Positions 6,245 through 8,948 of a stretch of DNA of 8,948 nt are shown here, one piece after another (position 1 is the stretch's first letter; each line of letters opens with the position of its first letter). The stretch comes from Segetibacter sp. (GTDB lineage: Bacteria; Bacteroidota; Bacteroidia; Chitinophagales; Chitinophagaceae), in assembly GCA_030146445.1 (NCBI GenBank), contig JASLBT010000230.1, positions 1 through 8,948 of the forward strand, written 5' to 3'. The notes below the pieces were generated by a model. That model saw nothing but the letters and a program-made list of their open reading frames with translations, did no database searches and was not told the origin of the DNA. Both the position numbers and the translations under genes were made by a program.

Positions 6245-6709
6245 CTATTGACCGGCTTTTTGTTTTACATAAGTCTCCTGGTGACCGGCATCATAGGCAT
6301 AGCAGCCGGAAATAAAAGTGAGTTTGTCTCCTTCTATTTTGAAAAAGACTTTATCGGCAGTGGTATCGCTGTTGTAGATGATGCGTTTGGTAAATTCTCC
6401 CCTGGGGAGAACCATGCAAACGCTTTTTTCAACGGTCGTGTCGTTAACGATGGTGTATTTACCCTTTTTTACGAGCTGGCCTGCCTCATATGTTTCGAAG
6501 TCTGTTGCGGTAAATTTCAAGTTGTTTCCGTTACCGGGCGGATGTTTTGCCACACCAGGTCGCATGCCACCGGAACTTTCACTTAACGTCCATGTGCCAA
6601 CAATTGATGGTTGACCAGCCTGGTAGTTTGCGCTGCTGTGCCGGTTGCAACTCTGTATTAATACCATACCCAGCACAAAAAAAATCACGGCAATAGTTCT
6701 GTAAATCAT
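6245..6709 (-). CDS. Small lipoprotein with lipocalin-like N-terminus, function unknown
   Basis: A predicted membrane-anchored lipoprotein of 154 residues. The N-terminus MIYRTIAVIFFVLGMVLIQSC has Arg4, a hydrophobic core and a lipobox-like end (I-Q-S-C), giving lipid-modified Cys21. After a short polar linker comes SIVGTWTLSESSG (35-47). The 'GTW' start and the following alternating beta-strand pattern (LKFTATDFETY, KKGKYTIVND, DKVFFKIEGDKLTFIS) resemble the small lipocalin-like domains common in Bacteroidota, where FEGDKL-type turns recur. I would not assign a ligand. Cys98 and Cys136 are the only other cysteines and could form a disulfide. AAGAGA lies about five bases before the ATG and may act as a weak ribosome binding site. 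The function is inferred only at the fold level; it could equally belong to an uncharacterised lipoprotein family. Confidence 0.8.
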   Translation of the reverse strand: MIYRTIAVIFFVLGMVLIQSCNRHSSANYQAGQPSIVGTWTLSESSGGMRPGVAKHPPGNGNNLKFTATDFETYEAGQLVKKGKYTIVNDTTVEKSVCMVLPRGEFTKRIIYNSDTTADKVFFKIEGDKLTFISGCYAYDAGHQETYVKQKAGQ

Positions 6710-6940
6710 GATCTCTTATTTTGCTTAACGTTCGATGCTGTAATCCGAAGGTGAATGTACATATTACCATTTCAAATATCAGGTAAAGGAGAAACCTGCT
6801 ACCCCCGGAGCCTACATAAAGTGGGTAGAAAACACATTAGGCATGTTAATTTCTTAATTCAATGCTTTTGGGTTTTACCGTTGCGGCGGCAGATGAGATA
6901 ACGTTGCCGGGGCTGGGTTCGATCGCCTTTAGGCCGTCCT

Positions 6941-6961
6941 AAGCCGATTATCCGGCTTTTT
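6941..6961 (+). terminator. Intrinsic terminator, plus strand, with no gene in front
   Basis: AAGCCG (6941-6946) and CGGCTT (6953-6958) form a perfect 6-base-pair stem around the loop ATTATC. The 3' arm runs on into a tract of five T (6957-6961). The other strand has no T tract, so it acts on plus-strand transcripts. The nearest upstream plus-strand gene is the M1 peptidase, almost 1.9 kb away with minus-strand genes between, so the transcript it ends is unidentified. Confidence 0.55.
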
Positions 6962-7405
6962 GCCTGCAGCAGACATGAAGAGGGGATCATCACAATCGTC
7001 AGCTTGAGTAGTGTGCATGCGTACCGTGGTTTTCATACGTAATGTTCGAAAGTTCGGGCATGGTTGAACGTGAGTTTCCGTCGATGCCGGTAATCTGCGC
7101 CCTGAACTTCCTGGTTGTAGTGGCTATTGGCGAATATGGTTATGCCGTAAAAACGGAGCGTCGCAACGGCTGCCTCATAGTATTGCAAAAGCTAAGCACC
7201 AAAACCCTTCTGTGTTTTGCGTATCAATATGTCCGTCGGTGATTATGCATTGGCTTACGACGTTCAAACCTCCCCGGGGTGAACAAGCGGCCGAGAAGTG
7301 AGATACAGCCATTGGCCACCCATGGCAGTTTACACTTCTTCCAAAGCAAAAGCTAATTTTTGCAAGTATTCTTAGGTGAAATAAGATTAAGTCGTAAATT
7401 TCAAC

Positions 7406-7424
7406 AGGATTCATAACGGATCCT
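7406..7424 (+). promoter_or_regulatory. Short hairpin in the nuoA leader
   Basis: AGGATTC (7406-7412) pairs with GGATCCT (7418-7424), seven pairs including one T-G wobble, around the loop ATAAC. It lies 18 bases before the nuoA ATG. If transcription starts just after the weak -7-like box at 7395-7402, the hairpin would be at the very 5' end of the mRNA. A role in mRNA stability or translation of the nuo operon is inference. Confidence 0.25.
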
Positions 7425-7442
7425 TTATAAAAACTGTCTGGT

Positions 7443-7793
7443 ATGGGTCCCATCTCGTTGATAGTTTTAACGATTGCTGCCATCGCCTTTTCTGCCGGGG
7501 GAATCCTGGTCGGAAGGCTATTTAATAAAGGAAGTGTCAATAAGCAAAAGGGACAACCTTATGAATGTGGTATTCCCGTAAAGACATCTCCCTGGCACCA
7601 ATTCAATGTCGGCTATTATCTGTTCGCCTTGTTGTTCCTCATTTTCGACGTTGAGCTCATCTTTATGTATCCATGGGCCGTCGTGGTTAAAAAGATTGGT
7701 GTAACGGCACTCGTTGAAATCGTAATTTTTATTTTCATATTATTTATGGGCTTTTTATATGCACATAAAAAAGGAGCCCTCAAATGGATGTAA
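7443..7793 (+). CDS. nuoA: NADH-quinone oxidoreductase subunit A
   Basis: NuoA is a membrane-arm subunit of respiratory complex I. It sits beside the quinone channel, next to NuoH, and helps couple NADH-driven quinone reduction to proton pumping. The 116-residue protein has the three expected membrane helices (about 3-25, 57-78 and 88-106). The conserved loop 1 contains YECG at 40-43; its cysteine, reported to be exposed in one conformational state, is retained. The second helix carries the conserved acidic pair Asp69/Glu71 in FDVE. The start gives the usual family length with helix 1 intact. No Shine-Dalgarno sequence is visible. The last 10 bases overlap nuoB, so translational coupling is likely. 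It is the first gene of the nuo cluster in this window. Confidence 0.96.
   Translation: MGPISLIVLTIAAIAFSAGGILVGRLFNKGSVNKQKGQPYECGIPVKTSPWHQFNVGYYLFALLFLIFDVELIFMYPWAVVVKKIGVTALVEIVIFIFILFMGFLYAHKKGALKWM
7771..7776 (+). promoter_or_regulatory. Ribosome binding site of nuoB
   Basis: AAGGAG ends seven bases before the nuoB ATG at 7784, within the nuoA coding region. It is the only strong Shine-Dalgarno sequence at a start codon in this window. It supports the ATG at 7784 as the true start. Confidence 0.65.
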
Positions 7794-8341
7794 GAGAAGA
7801 AATAAGGGATACGAACGGGGCCTTTCCCGGGCAGGTCATTCCCACCCAGGGTGGGGGAATTATCGCTTCCACTTTCCAGGACATTATCAATTGGGCACGC
7901 TCGAATTCTCTGTGGCCACTCACTTTTGCAACCAGCTGCTGTGGCATCGAAATGATGAGCGTTGCTTCGGCAAAGTATGATTTCTCCAGGTTTGGCTTCG
8001 AGGTTGCAAGGGCCACACCACGACAAGCAGATGTGATCATCATTGCCGGAACCATCGTGAATAAAATGGCGCCCGTTCTAAAGCGATTATACGACCAGAT
8101 GGCCGATCCAAAATACGTGATTGCAATGGGTGCATGCGCCATTAGCGGCGGACCTTTTTTTTACAATACCTATTCGGTCGTTAAAGGGGCGGATCACATC
8201 ATTCCGGTGGATGTATATATTCCCGGTTGTCCACCGCGGCCGGAAGCGTTGTTACACGCTTTGATCGCACTACAGGAGAAGATAAAAAGCGGGCTGACCA
8301 AAGAGCAAATCAAAGCTGAAACAATCCCCCATGACAAATGA
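7784..8341 (+). CDS. nuoB: NADH-quinone oxidoreductase subunit B
   Basis: NuoB is the peripheral-arm subunit that carries the terminal [4Fe-4S] cluster N2, which passes electrons to quinone at the interface with NuoD and NuoH. The 185-residue protein has all four expected cluster ligands: the adjacent Cys52-Cys53 in TSCCGIEMM, Cys118 in GACAISGG, and Cys149 in PGCPPRPE. Other family landmarks are SLWPLTFATSCCGIE, the RQADVIIIAGT strand (80-90) and VDVYIPGCPPRPEALLHAL. The start is supported by AAGGAG seven bases upstream. It overlaps nuoA by 10 bases and nuoC by 11, both out of frame, an arrangement that usually keeps subunit synthesis coupled. Nothing is missing or unusual. Confidence 0.97.
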   Translation: MDVREEIRDTNGAFPGQVIPTQGGGIIASTFQDIINWARSNSLWPLTFATSCCGIEMMSVASAKYDFSRFGFEVARATPRQADVIIIAGTIVNKMAPVLKRLYDQMADPKYVIAMGACAISGGPFFYNTYSVVKGADHIIPVDVYIPGCPPRPEALLHALIALQEKIKSGLTKEQIKAETIPHDK

Positions 8342-8780
8342 AGAGGTAAAGGCAATCTTTGCTGCAATTCAGCCGGCCGTCATCTACGATGAGACGGGTG
8401 AATGGATCAACATTTTGGTTGAGGCAGCGGAGTGGAAAAATATTGCCCTGCATTTGCGTAAGGCACACCAATTCGATTACCTGTTTTGTGTTACCTGCGT
8501 CGATTGGAAAACCCATTTAACCATGGTGTATCATCTGTCTTCAACGGTACACCGGTTTACTATAGTGGTAAAAGCAAACCTGGTTCGTGCAAATGCTGTA
8601 ATCGATACGGTATCGGATATCTGGCGAACAGCAGAGTTCCACGAACGGGAGGTATACGAATTATTTGGTGTTCATTTTACCGGTCACCCTGATCTGCGAC
8701 GATTGATACTTACGGATGATTTTGAAGGCTTTCCGCTGCGCAAGGATTTTGAAGATCCGGTAAATATGATCAGGTTGTAG
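8331..8780 (+). CDS. nuoC: NADH-quinone oxidoreductase subunit C (30 kDa subunit)
   Basis: NuoC is a peripheral-arm subunit without a redox centre that packs against NuoD near the quinone site. The 149-residue protein is at the short end of the family. The signature region is present: WRTAEFHEREVYELFGVHF (98-116), then GHPDLRRLIL (118-127) and EGFPLRKDFEDP (132-143), which matches the 'ER.vyDlfGi.F..HPdLrRil..dw.g.PLRKD' pattern. The N-terminal half contains the usual alpha/beta domain with FDYLFCVTCVDW (48-59). It is not fused to NuoD: the frame stops soon after the signature. The start overlaps the end of nuoB by 11 bases and has no strong ribosome binding site of its own, so coupling to nuoB is likely. 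In many Bacteroidota clusters nuoD follows closely; here a repeat block follows instead. Confidence 0.95.
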   Translation: MTNEEVKAIFAAIQPAVIYDETGEWINILVEAAEWKNIALHLRKAHQFDYLFCVTCVDWKTHLTMVYHLSSTVHRFTIVVKANLVRANAVIDTVSDIWRTAEFHEREVYELFGVHFTGHPDLRRLILTDDFEGFPLRKDFEDPVNMIRL

Positions 8781-8790
8781 TAATTAGCGG

Positions 8791-8948
8791 ATTGGGAGAA
8801 GGGTATTGGGTATTGAGGTATTGGGTATAAAGGTTTCAAGGTATTGAGGTATTGAGGAGAACCGCAGAGAGGGAGAGGGGCAGAGGTTGCGGAGAGAAGG
8901 GTATTGGGTATTAGTATTAAGGTATTGAGGAGAACCGCAGAGAGGGAG
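8791..8948. repeat. Purine-rich tandem/interspersed repeat block after nuoC (runs off the window)
   Basis: The plus strand is almost free of C and built from short related units. GGTATTG, with variants GGGTATTGGG and GGTATTGAGG, recurs many times. Two longer exact repeats are visible. A 28-base unit beginning GGTATTGAGGAGAACCGCAG occurs at 8848-8875 and again at 8921-8948. A 19-base unit GAGAAGGGTATTGGGTATT occurs at 8796-8814 and 8894-8912. The offsets differ (73 and 98 bases), so this is a compound repeat and not a simple tandem array. The GCAGAGAG-type part resembles low-complexity intergenic repeats that I recall from several environmental bacterial genomes. No coding frame or transposase is evident. 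The right boundary is outside the window. Confidence 0.8.

Larger units (their letters stand above)
6710..7442. other. Gene-free region of about 730 bases before nuoA
   Basis: Several frames are open here, including a plus-strand one at 7042-7242, but none has recognisable similarity, a plausible start region or consistent protein-like composition. Different frames are open over the same bases, which argues against any one being real. The identifiable elements are a strong plus-strand intrinsic terminator at 6941-6961, preceded by a 26-codon open frame (6862-6942), and a leader hairpin at 7406-7424 before nuoA. The upstream control region of nuoA must lie in the last part. TAAATTTC (7395-7402) is a one-mismatch match to the -7 consensus, but no good -33 box accompanies it. 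Confidence 0.6.

Noticed and set aside
6920..6960. Possible tRNA 3' end (GGTTCGATC resembles a T-loop) before the hairpin at 6941
   Set aside because: The flanking bases do not form a T-stem, no acceptor, D or anticodon arm can be placed upstream, and the following hairpin is a simple terminator.
7042..7242. 66-codon plus-strand open frame before nuoA
   Set aside because: No recognisable family, no ribosome binding site, and other frames on both strands are equally open over the same bases. Its composition is not convincing.
7175..7540. 121-codon minus-strand open frame overlapping the start of nuoA
   Set aside because: About 100 bases are antisense to the well-supported nuoA, and the rest shows no similarity or promoter. 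It is best explained as a shadow frame.
8791..8948. CRISPR array
   Set aside because: Repeats overlap, differ in period (73 and 98 bases) and have no unique, evenly sized spacers; no cas gene is nearby.

Overview
The window looks like a chromosomal segment from a Bacteroidota bacterium, probably near Chitinophagaceae. The strongest evidence is the secreted M1 peptidase ending in a type IX secretion (T9SS) sorting domain, a system confined to this phylum. The mostly absent Shine-Dalgarno sequences and the RlmH, rhomboid and PhnB-like sequences fit the same assignment. The placement rests on recognised protein motifs and not on a database search.

Layout. (1) Positions 3-1860, plus strand: the 3' end of glutaminyl-tRNA synthetase (glnS) followed after 25 bases by tilS, two tRNA-function genes that are probably co-transcribed. 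(2) Positions 1892-3024, minus strand: rlmH then a rhomboid protease gene, a two-gene unit converging on tilS. (3) Positions 3099-5048, plus strand: the T9SS-exported M1 metallopeptidase, divergent from rlmH across a 74-base spacer that holds a perfect inverted repeat. (4) Positions 5049-5544: almost 500 bases without an intact gene; it has a minus-strand terminator-like hairpin and a possible decayed minus-strand coding stretch. (5) Positions 5545-6709, minus strand: a PhnB-like VOC-fold protein with a plausible promoter and a pair of direct repeats upstream, then a small lipoprotein with a lipocalin-like N-terminus. (6) Positions 6710-7442: about 730 bases with no convincing gene but one good plus-strand intrinsic terminator. 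(7) Positions 7443-8780, plus strand: nuoA-nuoB-nuoC with overlapping reading frames, the start of a respiratory complex I operon. (8) Positions 8791-8948: a purine-rich, repeat-filled block where nuoD would often follow; it runs off the window edge.

Most genes are housekeeping: tRNA charging and modification, ribosome methylation, respiration. The accessory content is the secreted peptidase, the VOC protein and the lipoprotein. I see no intact novel multi-gene system. The observations most worth a second look are all non-coding: the two direct repeats with a 21-base period next to a Bacteroidota-type promoter, the repeat block after nuoC, and two intrinsic terminators with no intact gene in front of them.
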